64,000 nucleotides of DNA from Strongylocentrotus droebachiensis (lineage: Eukaryota > Echinodermata > Echinoidea > Camarodonta > Strongylocentrotidae), in NCBI GenBank assembly GCA_035222895.1, contig JAVYIG010000637.1, forward strand, positions 347,501 through 411,500, written 5' to 3'. Shown piece by piece: positions 10,644-22,035 of the stretch (the stretch's first letter is position 1; every line of letters starts with the position of its first letter). The position numbers and the translations under genes are program-made. Under the pieces are notes generated by a model. The model was not told the DNA's origin and ran no database searches. It saw only the letters and a list, made by a program, of their open reading frames with translations.

Positions 10644-13350
10644 AGCTGAGTGTTACGATATATATGGTCTATTGACTCATCAACAGGGCAAACATAGTAT
10701 GCATCAGTTCAGCCATACCAACAATTTTATTTCAATCTGAAAAGGTGCAAGCACGGGATCATCCCTATTTCATCAACATAAGTGTTGCACCGAATATACT
10801 GTAGATTTATTATCAGCATACATTTAAAGCAGGTACAGTCACATATGTTAATTAAATTGCCACCAAGAGGGACAAAAATAGAAAAATAGCCACTGAGGGC
10901 TTTCTAGACAGGTTCTACAAGTTTTTTTTATACCAGAGGGAGACATTGTAGGTGACCACAGAGCTGCCAACCATTCCGTTTTTGCCGGAATTACTCCGTT
11001 TTTTTCCTCCAAATTACGGTACTACGTTTTTTCTTCATAAAATACATCGTCAAACAACAGCCCTAAAATGGTGATTCGATCACAAATTCAATAGAAAACT
11101 AATTTTAAAATTTTAAAAAGAGAAAAATATTTAAAAAAAAAATGAAATGCCGATAATACCAAAATAACCAACATAAAATTACCTGCTTGTATGGAAAAAA
11201 CCGCATGATGAATGAACATTTCTGCATTGGAAGTGTGTCGCGCGTGGTTGTAAGTTTCATTTTTATGAATTCCTTTTTTTTGCTTGAAATTCCTTTTTTT
11301 TGTCCTTCATGATTCCTTTTTTTTGGGTCGCACAAGGTTGGCAGCTCTGTGACCACTATAGGCAGGTTTGACTGTACAAGTATTTTTTAAATGTTGGAAC
11401 CCCATGTCAAAGTATGTCCTACAGTGAACCAAGTCATACTAATTGATATATATGCTCTCATCAAAATGTTTTATGACAAAATAATCTTTCACTTTCTACC
11501 ATCACGTTCCTGTGAATATTGTGATGAAACAAACATGCTCAATTTTTTCATCATTTCTTTCCCGTTGGAAAAATCCCTAAAAGGTTTGAAGAACTTGAAA
11601 TGTGGTATCTATACAGATCCACAACTATGCCTGTTTGTAAAACAACTGATGCAACTATTGTCATGTCAGGAAACCCCAATGTAGATGTATATGCATTATG
11701 TTGACTAAGCAGTAATTGAGACAAGGCATTTGCTTATTTTCTATTGTATTGTGACCAAAACGTAGCAGAATCACTTCTAAGTAAACATTTCTTGTTTTGA
11801 AAGCCTGGTAAACGACAGCCTGTTTTATTTTCATGTATAACATACACCATTTTCACATATGAACTGGTACATTTCTCAATAAGTGGTTGTGAATTTAAAA
11901 TAATTTAAGATAAAAAATAAAAAACTTTTGAAGAGATATCAAAGACTTCATTTTTACTCAAATTTGTGATTAGTTTTATGCCTCTACCAAAATTAGGATG
12001 AGATCATCTTTCATGTGTAATAACCAACCATTCCACATGTCTTTTGACAGATTTGTCTTTTTCTAACTTCATGTCTAGATAGAGCATGTTTGTTGAGTGT
12101 GATCCTTAGTAACCTCAGCATATCTGTGATGAGATGCAGCTATATAGATAGAAGTTTAGTTGAGAAACAGATTATTGTTGTATTGTCAAACAAAAGAAAT
12201 CAGTGTATATATAAAAGTGAAATAACTCAGTACTCAAAGCAAGATATATTTGAGTTACCTTAGATATTTGGTATGAAATTCTTTTATTATTGTGATAACT
12301 GTTGAGAATGCCAGCAGTGATGTTAGGGAAATCGAAAGAGTTTATAATGTATGATTATATTTCAAAGTTTTGTTGGAAAATTATGTAATAGATATTTATA
12401 TCATGGCATGTTGATGATTGTTACATAGAGGTATTAAACATTGTGTATTAGGTTAGGTTAAATCTCTCAATTATTTACTTAGCATTGTAACAAAATACAG
12501 GGAACACGGAAGAATATTATGCAAGGCCTACCTTATCAAGGATAGGTGAATTCTAAGGGTAGAATATTAAATATTTCATTTGAGGGAAAGGAATGGGGAA
12601 GGGAAAGCTAAAATTGTAAGTAAAAATGCATCAGAAAAAATGTTCATCACTCAAGATATGTTTTTTCCTTTAAAATACTACATGCATGTTTTCCATTTCA
12701 TGTTGTAATAAATGATCTAGATGAAACTGTCTGTTGCGAGCCAGGAGAGTGGTAACTCTGTGTTAAAGCAGAGGAGTTAACATCCTTGTGACTACCAACA
12801 GATGAAATAAACCACTGCCCCATTGGGAATCGGGAAGGTATTCTTTTGCTTCATTTTTTTGAAATTTCTTTATTCCATGCATGGATATTGGAAGATATCA
12901 TTTTGTTTCACGGTGCATGATATTACTCTGGGTAGAATCTTCCATCATTTTTAAAAATTTGTATTTAATCTTCAACAATTTCATTTTGTTTCACAAGTCA
13001 TGGGTGATATTTTAATGAACATACTATATACTCAACAAAATAAACAGATGTATTATTCTTAAAGAGGGCGTTCATATCTACAGATAATTGTTGTACTAAA
13101 GTTGCATGTGAGTTTATCCCTTCTGTATGTTTATAGTTGGTACACGATAAACTGAGAAAGGGAATTTGCAATATTAATGTGTTAATTGCGACAGGACATA
13201 GATTCTTCCCTACAAATTGTCTCGTCCATATAGATATTCATGTATGTTACCCGTTATGAAAATGTGATTTGAAGCTTTAATAAAAGCATTCTATATCTGT
13301 ATACAAAAATGTATTTACAGCGTTGTTTGTGATTAAGAGGATATGATATT
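10644..13350 (+). other. Probable ATP6V0B 3' UTR and downstream region
   Basis: No coding exon is found. AATAAA signals occur near 12706, 12806 and 13279; the one at 13279 (TTAATAAAAGC) or an earlier one may end the transcript. The stretch also holds an inverted-repeat transposon (10960-11348). Confidence 0.45.
10960..11348. mobile_element. Inverted-repeat transposon with 8-bp duplication GTGACCAC
   Basis: It begins AGAGCTGCCAACC and ends with the exact inverse GGTTGGCAGCTCT. It is flanked on both sides by GTGACCAC (10952-10959 and 11349-11356). The interior is non-coding with three ATTCCTTTTTTTT repeats near the right end. An 8-bp target duplication fits the hAT superfamily; this copy is non-autonomous. 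Confidence 0.85.
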
Positions 13351-16300
13351 TTCAGTTAATTGAAAATTCTGGTGCTTTTTGTGTTTAAAAATATTGATGA
13401 ACTGACGAAGTCCCAGAATGTGGGATTTAATTTTTTTAATTTTTTACTTCTACTATTCATTTTTTTAAAATCGAAGTACTGCATTCCGATACAGTGGAGA
13501 AAAAAGGAGAGGAAAGGGTGAGGGGTAGAGTTGAGAGAGAGAGTGAGAGAGAGACAGACAGATAGAAAAAGGAAAGGGTGAAATATAGAGAGACAAAATA
13601 ATGGAGAGAAAGTTTTGAAGGATAACAGTGGGAAGGGGGGGGGGGATGTGAAATAAAGGAATAATAAACGGTTTATAGAATGGATGAATGATGGTAAAAC
13701 AAGACAAATATCAATCATCATATAGATTCTACCTAGCCACGTATACCTATTTTCTTTGTTTTTTTCCTTCTCTCTCTCTCTCTTCATCTCCTTTTTCTAC
13801 AGCTCCCTCCAGCTCTCTTCCTCTCTCTCTCTCTCTCTCCACCTCTCCCCCCCCCCCAGCCTGTCTCTCTGTCATGTCTCTTTTCCAAACCCCCATAAAT
13901 TATGTATACCTTATCATTCAACTGTCTGCGACTCTTTTATCCTTTATCTCTCACATTCTATGTACCTCTAACCTCTTACAAAGTTCTTTCTCTCTAACTT
14001 TCTCTGCACTTTAACATAATCCTTATCATAATATACGATAAAATGAAAAACACATTTTTCAACAACTATGCTTTCATGTAACGTATTTTTGTAAAGATAT
14101 AATTTTTCTTTTTTAATGAAATATTTCCATGACTATTGATGATTATTGTAAGCCATCGAGAGAGAATTATTTGATGAAGCTAGCCATAGTGGAGCTTCAT
14201 GTAGCTATCCCATTCATATGTATTTATGATATATAAATATATGTACTTACAAAAAGATGATGTATAAAAGAAGCATATATGCATACAACGTAGTCCCAAC
14301 ACTCGTATACAGCGGAGTGAACAAAATAATACACTAACGAATATGTACCGTACTAACATCACCCCAAATTACTGAATTCAACAAAACGCACGTAACAAAA
14401 ACTAACCAAAACATACATAACTGACAAGATATAGAAATATTATTTTTGTACATTTTAAAATTCATATATACCCTCGATATGAATGCAATGCTTCTTTGAT
14501 ATTTTCCCCTGCCTCACTCCGACTCCCTTAATTTACAAAGTAATGTGCTTTTGTAGCTTGGCATCCCTTGCCTCCTCCACCCTCTCCCGCCCCATTTCTC
14601 CCACACTATCAGTTATCTCATGAAATTTGCACAAATTTTGTGTACGATTTAATATTTTCAGGACTAACCATCTACAGTTTTAGGATAACAAACGATTAAA
14701 AAATAGGCCTGCCTGTGGCTGAAAAAATGGCTCTCTTAAACGCGTACTTGTATAGGTAATACATAACTTTCCGAAGCCTCCTTATACTGAGATACAAACG
14801 AGGTATACATTTTCCTATCAACACACTAAACAACAATAATTTCGCGTGAAATATTCCAAATGTATTTTTCAAGCAGTTTGGGATAGATTCATGTACAAAG
14901 ATACTTTTACTGAGAACGTTGTTGGTGCCTTCATCATAATACCTATGATCATAATTGTGTTGAATGACCGTCATATCTTCTCAGAACTTTTCTGATCAAT
15001 CAAAAAAGTCATAGAGATTCATCAATAACGCTCTGAGCTGATAAAAACTTTATCTGTCAAGAATAAAACATATACTGTCACAATCATTTCATGAAAACAG
15101 ATTTAACTTGATTGGCAACAATGTATATACATAAAATACATTTCTATTGAAAGGTAAATATTATAAGGCCACTTCAAAATTACACAGCTTGAAAATGCAA
15201 ACTAATTTACATCTTTATCATAAACCTACATGTATATGTAATTTGGTACTAATAGATTATTTATCTTTAATTGGTGATAATACACAAACCGCCTTGATAA
15301 ACCGTATACTCAAATGAACATTTATCACAATGAAAGAATACAGTTGAAAGCTCTTGGGAATTCAGTACCGGCTGACATTAAGTTTGATAAAAACAACCAA
15401 AGACAAAGAAGACGTCAACATCAAAATATACATGTTAATAATTGTATGTTGTGAATACTGTCTAGAAGTAGATGAATATAATATCATGAGCAGATATACT
15501 ATACTATAGTAGCTACACGGCTCCACTGCATATGAAAGACTTCTTATTTCTTGATACACCTCAAAATGTCATTTACATAGCTCAGAGATACAAGCAACTA
15601 TATTCATTCCTTTGGTCATGGTCATGGTACTGGACTAGAACGAAGAACATTTCAATGCTTGATTGAAAACGTGACCATTTTTGTTATTATATAATATGTT
15701 GGCCTATACCTGAAAAAGATCTTTCTTTATATTCTCATTGACTGTTAAGCTCATCTTGCAAGATAATCACAATATTGCCCGTATTCTACTGAAATTAAAA
15801 CCCGTTGTTGGATTTAGGCTTTTGCTCGATATCACTTTTAACAAAGGAAGTTATTTTGAGGTCTAAATTTGCCTTTTGATAAACGTGATTTTAGACCCAG
15901 TGTCGGGTTTAATTGAATAAGAAACATACGGAACAATATATATACATGTATCAATAACGTAATGATAAGAAAAAGATGACTTTTTTTATAAATTTGATAA
16001 ATGACATAAAAGAATAAAGTATTATATGAATTACAAAATAATAATCTAGAACCGACTTTTTATTTTTGCTTGCTTCCATTTTTGTTAATGGCATGTACAT
16101 ATATTATACATGACTATTTATGTGTCCTTAGGCATGATCAATATAACCACAAAATCGATACAATTTTCGGGGTACATTATTTCTCCTCCTAGGCCTATAT
16201 CGTTTTTTATAAAAAAAGAATTTGGATGTAATAGTTGATTTTTTTGTTCTTTATAGTCCTTTTGGGGCTATCGTAAAACTTGGAGGTCATGACCACATGG

Positions 16301-16498
16301 AGAGGGGAAGGGGGGGGGGGGGTGAATGTGTAACGTCTTTGCATTATTGGCATCAAATTGAGTTGCAGTGACTACATTTTTAATATTTTTTGGGCGGTAA
16401 CGGGACCGACCGTCAAGGAATGGATATTAGGGCAAAGGATCGAGCCACTGCCCTATTCACAGTTTTACTCAAGACGTGAAAAGTGTAATGATATACAA

Positions 16499-16508
16499 GG
16501 AGAGAGAG

Positions 16509-16560
<52 letters not shown>
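16499..16560 (+). repeat. (GA)n microsatellite
   Basis: About 60 bases of GAGAGA with two interruptions. Confidence 0.95.
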
Positions 16561-16565
<5 letters not shown>

Positions 16566-17219
16566 AGATACGTGAAATAGATATCAGTGGTCAAAGGATT
16601 TTAAGAATCAACTTTAATAAGTTTTGATTCTCTCAGTGTCAAAAGGTCGTAAATAGTTCCATGACCTCAGTAACCTCGATATTGGCGTCTCAGCGTTGAC
16701 TCTGCGGGTAAATAACATGACATACAGAACATATTGTTATCCCTAAAAAATATATCATATCTTAAAGATCTAATTAATCTTCTTTCAACTCTTAAGTGTT
16801 GGTTAATTCGGATAGCCAGCCTATCATAGTTTGAAGAGCGTAAAATAATATATATACCATTTCAGTCTTAAGCTAAAGTATCACTATTTTTTTTACTTTA
16901 AACATTTTGCTATCCTTTGTCGCTATCTTGATTCTTTTTTTCTTTTTTTTGTTACTATACAAATCTTTCAAATAAACGGCGTTCCATGGTTTTCCCCTGT
17001 GCAATGTTAAAGCGATTCATTATTTTATCTATATGGCAGCATGACATATTTACAATTAGACATGAATCATTCAAAAGGCAACCACGAATGCCCTGTCCAT
17101 ACGTAACTCTGCATGGGTTGAATGACTGAATCCTCATAAAAAGAATAATGATAACAACAACTATTTAAAAATCTTATCAGCCTATAGTATAGATGTTTGC
17201 ACATTTAATACTGCAGTCT

Positions 17220-17372
17220 ATTGAGTTGTCAGGACATCACCATCTGTAAATGTCTTTAAATAAAAACTGAAAACACATCTTTTTAATTAACTGTTAATCT
17301 AAGCATAGGAGCTCTTGTAGCGCAGTAGAATAATAGTTTATACGCTCTATATTATTATTATTATTATTAACA
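17220..17372 (+). pseudogene. Possible 3' end of a non-LTR retrotransposon
   Basis: The sequence translates to KLKTHLFN followed by a stop, the usual C-terminal ending of many LINE reverse transcriptases. After it come about 60 bases and an (ATT)n tail, typical of LINE 3' ends. Upstream is not readable as reverse transcriptase, so only a remnant remains. The match is short, so confidence is limited. Confidence 0.4.
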
Positions 17373-17870
17373 GATATAAGATTGAAATTAGTATTTCAAC
17401 ACAGTAGTTTGTAGAATGCAGAGTAAAATTATACAATAATGTTTTAATAGTTAACACTCTAGATAAATGAAGGCCAGACATGAATGGTTAGTAATTGTTA
17501 ACAGTAATTTACATGACGATCCTCACGGTGAGTAATGAGGATTAGGAGTGATAACCATGGAAGATGAGGTTAGTGCTAGAAAGACGTTAATCAAGGTGAC
17601 GTGAAGAAGATGAATATCAAATATCTCGCGAAGTTACCGACCGTCCAGCGATCAGTGCGTATCTTGCTAAGATTTCCGAAGCTATTCTTAATTTTAACAT
17701 AATATATCCACATTTTGCACAACTTTCATCAATACGTTAATTATAAACGGGCTTTATAAAGGTAGAATTCAATAGTCTGCAATACAAGTTATCACGTCTG
17801 CTCAAATGAGGTACTTTTTTCCATTAAAAAAATGCCATCGATCTTTGATTTTGATAGATAATCATAATAA

Positions 17871-18127
17871 TTAGAAGTATTCTGAATTAGCAGTTCTGTT
17901 CACGGTATCGACGACTGTTATGGGTCGATCTGGATGGGTGTTTCGAGAGCGTGGAATAACGGGTGGCGGCGAAGGCGGGGTCCGTAATGGTTTAAAAACC
18001 GGCCGCCCTCGGCGACCGTCGTAGAGATATGAGTAGACGCCATTTTTCGTGTGCGGTCGTGGTATGTGGTACGAGGACTGTGATTGGATGGATGAGGATC
18101 GTCCTGTTGCCGCGGTTACTGTTGAAG
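17871..18127 (-). CDS. Probable alternative C-terminal exon of the PLPPR-like gene
   Basis: An acceptor CTAACACCAG precedes a GC-rich open frame of 84 codons ending in TAA. It encodes a Ser/Thr then Pro-rich basic tail, including SYHIPRPHTKNGVYSYLYDG and PLRTPPSPPPVIPRS. Base composition is clearly higher in GC than the flanks, as for the other exons of this gene. The entry phase (needs one base from the previous exon) would fit a splice from inside exon 7 at 21729 (GGG|GTGTAG), which is a weak donor. I infer an alternative cytoplasmic tail; it could instead belong to another transcript. Confidence 0.5.
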
Positions 18128-18303
18128 CTGGTGTTAGGATGATGATGATGTGCATGGAGAGAAGGTAAAGTGAAAACAACAAACCAGAGTGTTCGGTTAG
18201 TATAGTTAGATGTGAAGCAATCATAACACGGTCGTAAAGACTTTCAAGAAACCAACTATAATGGGCAATTTCAATAAATCTTCCTTGGTATAGATTCCAT
18301 GTT

Positions 18304-18470
18304 CAGGGCCTCGCTGCATAAAACTTACCACTGGTGATAACTTTGCCATCAATATTTACTACCGCATCAACATCACTCAACAGCCAATCAAATCAAGGTT
18401 TTCATGGACTGAAGTTATACCTTTAATGGCAAAGTTACGATGAATGCTAAGTTTATGCAACGGGGCGATC
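18304..18470. mobile_element. Diverged palindromic MITE related to the one at 9197-9346
   Basis: CAGGGCCTCGCTGCATAAAACTTA is loosely mirrored by TAAGTTTATGCAACGGGGC. The arms also contain GATAACTTTGCCAT and its inverse ATGGCAAAGTTA. Non-coding. Confidence 0.55.
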
Positions 18471-21400
18471 ATGTAAATGTAATTGTAACCATCGCATTCT
18501 TCAATGAGCGCTGCATGACGATAATAATTATTTCTTCAGGATAACTATTTGAAGGTATTTACGATCATGTTTTTATGCTCTTATTTTAATGCATGGATTA
18601 ACTCAACAATTTATTTATGGTCCGGCCTCTTTTTAAGATAATCAACACAATTGAATTAAATATAAACTGCCCTATGAACATGAGAGTAGTTTTTTTTTTA
18701 AAAATATAACAATGGAAATATAAGCAACATGCAGGAGTGGTAGAATGTATCACATGCAAGGAAGGAAGTAAGAAAATATACTGAAATCTTATCAGTCATT
18801 TGCAACTTCTTTTTATGTTCAAAGTGAAAAATAATTCTTTTTTCATGACACGTACTTCATGTTTGGATATATACAAATATATGCTAATAATTAGAGGGAA
18901 CTGGGAAGTAGATAGATAGATAGATAGATAAATGGTTTATTCAAATCAAATCAAACATGTAAACAATAAATGTTCATTAATTCCATGCTTCGTAGCTAAA
19001 AACTAAATTGCGCAATGGATTACAGAATTAATTATTACAAGGTAAAATTGCACTTACTAATAAGTATTATAAGTATTATACAGACGGCAGCCTTGGAATG
19101 CTTTCGCTTTGTCAAATGCGAATATTTTGGGTTTCCTTTGCTTTCCTTTTTGAAACCATCATTAGCAGATAAGCAAACCAAGAAAATATTTTATTTTAAA
19201 CAAAAACACTACTCACGTTCCAAAGCCCATATTCATCATTATATACAAGAGAGAAAATTATTCCACTAACATACCACAGTTATCAATATGACGCATCCTC
19301 CTCTTACACAACTACGAAAGAACAGTTTACCTATTTATTCATTTTGGGGCACATATTTGAAGGAAAAAAAAAGGGAAATTGTCCTTTAAAGAGATTGCAC
19401 TGAGACGAGGCTTTTCTGACCCATCACAGTCAAACAAAATACTAAGGCATGCAAGGTGGGTTCGATTAATAGAAATAGGGGGCCTGAAAACAGGTGAACA
19501 TTTAGAGTATATCGTCAGTATCTATTCTAAGTTTGGAATCAAGAAAAAAAAAGAACTGCAGAAAACGTTAAATGTTCCATGTGTCCTATCTTGTCAACTT
19601 TCCTAGTTATATCCACAAACAATGGTCCATTTTTTATCGAGTATTTCAATTTCAGTGAATCACACGTATGCTGATGTCATATCGAGAATATGTCTGGAAA
19701 ATATGAACATCCAACACTGACTAGATTAGATCAATCGCCTTCCTTATCCCGAGACACCATAACATGATGACGAAATGGATCATAGTATTATTTCCCTCTC
19801 TTTGGCATGTTTGTAATAGTATATTTGTAAAGCACTTACGGACATTTGTATTAAGCGCTATATAAAAATTAAATATTATTATTATTATTATTTGAGATTC
19901 TAAACTAAATTTATAGATATATCTGCGTCTTTACATTCTTGCAATGATGGAGGAGCTTGCCAAATAAAGTAAGAGAAGGATTTATCGATTATGATTTATT
20001 ATTATACTCATTATACTTATTGAAAACGGTGCACAAATAATGTGTCTGGTAATTTTTATTTACTATCTCCCCTCTCGATGTAAATATACCGGGTATATGC
20101 CCACCATTGTCTTGTTATAGGAACAATTACAATACTGAACTGCGGAAACACATAGCACAGAAAGCCAACACCACACCACAGCAAATAAGAGATAGAAATA
20201 GAGAAATTGGTTGTGGAGAAGGAGCACTACAAAAGAGAGAAAATAACGCAGGAAATGTTACCTGAATTCATCTGATTTAATCACAATGGAAGCATTTAGA
20301 TACAAACAGAAATATCCATAAGCAAAATTAACCAGATATACATATTCATATAAATCTACTGAAGCATTCTTAACTAAATAAATATTTTTTTGTATATCCT
20401 ACCGAAGACTATATTTCGTGATTCAAATCGAATAATATTCTGTTTGGAATTATCTAATTTCAATAATAGCCTAAACGGTGACATCAAACATAAAATAGTT
20501 TTTGTTGTTCTGTAAATGCTGACACATATCATTATTAATGTATTCAGCCAGATCACCAAAATATAGCAGATCTAAAATATACTTTTTGTAACAAAAGAAA
20601 GAAAAACTCGTGCAAACAAAAAATCATACGCGTAATGAAACAACTTGAAAAACTATAATTTTACACATAGACTGAAAACAATCACACAAAAGCAAGTCAG
20701 AAGCATGCAACTTAAAGTAAAAAAACACCTTCAACTGCTCAACTTTTTAAATTGGAAGACAGTTTGCTGTAAATATCTCCGCACAACCCGTAAAAGAACG
20801 TAAACAAATATTTATTACAGAGAAAGTTAATGCCATATTTTGGAAGACGCCCATTGGGATAACATACTTACTAATGTTAGATTCGGGAATCAATATATTT
20901 TTTTATTTTTTTTATTTTTTTATTTTTTATGTCGCTACGAATTTTGTTGTTGAATACATACAGTAATCATAGTGAATCGGAAACAGTGTTCCTTGCACTC
21001 GTGTAAGATGTTTCTATATCAAGGCCAGACTGTCATTTTCTTTCAGAGAGTAAGATCTAAACGAACATAAACTTTATGGAAACGATATTTACATCATCTT
21101 TTCCTTTCTTCAAAATATTAATAAACAAAGTTCTCTATGAGAATTATTTAGTTCCTCTCGAAATGAGGGTGGGAAGTATTAATGCCTCAAATTTTCAAGC
21201 TATATATTCACGGCAATATACTAGAATTAACAATCTTTTGAAAACACATTTTTGTGATTAATCTATATTTGCTGTTAATGAAGCCACATTTTGTTATTTT
21301 GTTGTTAGATTGGCATAGAAAGCACAACATATATATTTACTGAAAGACAAAAGATTCTCACATGTAATTCAAATATACTGACACTTAGGAATATATACAC

Positions 21401-21705
21401 CATTGTTGATTACGATTCGATACAATTCGTATTATTGAATGACTTTTGGTAAACATGTACAAATGTTATAGATTATAGATGTAAAAGATTGACGGAAGCT
21501 CTGAGAGAAATAGCGGGATATAAAGCGGCTGGGTATTGAAGAAGTATCGATATTTCATATGAACGATCATCAAAATTCAGAATTAGATCGACAAACGTTT
21601 TCCGGAAAAATTACAGAAAGAAAAAAATTTAGTTCAAGTATATGTGATTGTCGGAAGCGGGGAAACCCGGCACCAAATATATCCCATAAATATGCATGGT
21701 ATTGG
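18471..21705. other. Intronic or 3' flanking DNA of the PLPPR-like gene
   Basis: No coding exon is seen. It holds a (GATA)n run at 18910-18930, a retroelement-like 3' end at 19800-19890 (CGCTATATAAAAATTAAAT then ATT repeats), and a T/A-rich tract at 20900-20930. If the exon at 17871-18127 is used, this stretch is intron. Confidence 0.45.
19800..19892 (+). repeat. Retroelement 3' end with (ATT)n tail
   Basis: TTGTAAAGCACTTACGG, then AAGCGCTATATAAAAA and ATTATTATTATT. This arrangement is common at the 3' ends of invertebrate SINEs and LINEs. No body is recognised. Confidence 0.45.
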
Positions 21706-22035
21706 TTAGTACATGTAATGATCTACACCCCTGCTTTTCCCGTCTGGAACCCTCTTGCCACTGATAGCATTAGCATCCCTTGGACCACCCTGCCAAGGGT
21801 CTTCCTTGTTATACACGCCACCATTTACCTCCATTCCTCGGTCCATATACCCGTCACGATCTCTCTGGCTATGTCTAAGACCGTTCATCTCCATGGGTTT
21901 GGGATGGGTGTTGCCGTTGTGGAGGGCGTGTTCGTGTTCGATGACGTAATCCTCGTTGGCGACGACGCTATTATCCATCCTCGGGCTAGTGGTGGACATG
22001 AGCGGACCTAGGAAGGCATCCAGGACTCCATAGAT
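21706..22035 (-). CDS. PLPPR-like exon 7 (C-terminal tail, stop)
   Basis: After acceptor TTCTGAAAAG it encodes IYGVLDAFLGPLMSTTSP, the end of the last helix region, then a polar cytoplasmic tail rich in Asn, Gly, His and Asp. It ends SRGVDHYMY and TAA at 21706-21708. A + strand open frame over the same bases is an antisense shadow. Confidence 0.8.
   Translation of the reverse strand: MYGVLDAFLGPLMSTTSPRMDNSVVANEDYVIEHEHALHNGNTHPKPMEMNGLRHSQRDRDGYMDRGMEVNGGVYNKEDPWQGGPRDANAISGKRVPDGKSRGVDHYMY

Larger units (their letters stand above)
13351..17870. other. Intergenic region between ATP6V0B and the PLPPR-like gene
   Basis: AT-rich DNA with simple repeats: GA-rich at 13500-13640, CT-rich at 13770-13870, (GA)n at 16500-16560 and a G run near 16311. 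Open frames across these are low complexity. No coding exon or RNA gene is recognised. A possible LINE 3' end is listed separately. Confidence 0.5.

Noticed and set aside
13356-14014. Several overlapping open frames over 100 codons
   Set aside because: Made of CT/GA repeat; no conserved domain or splice structure.
21559-22011. 150-codon + strand open frame
   Set aside because: Lies antisense to PLPPR exon 7, which has splice sites, phase and gene context; no family match on the + strand.
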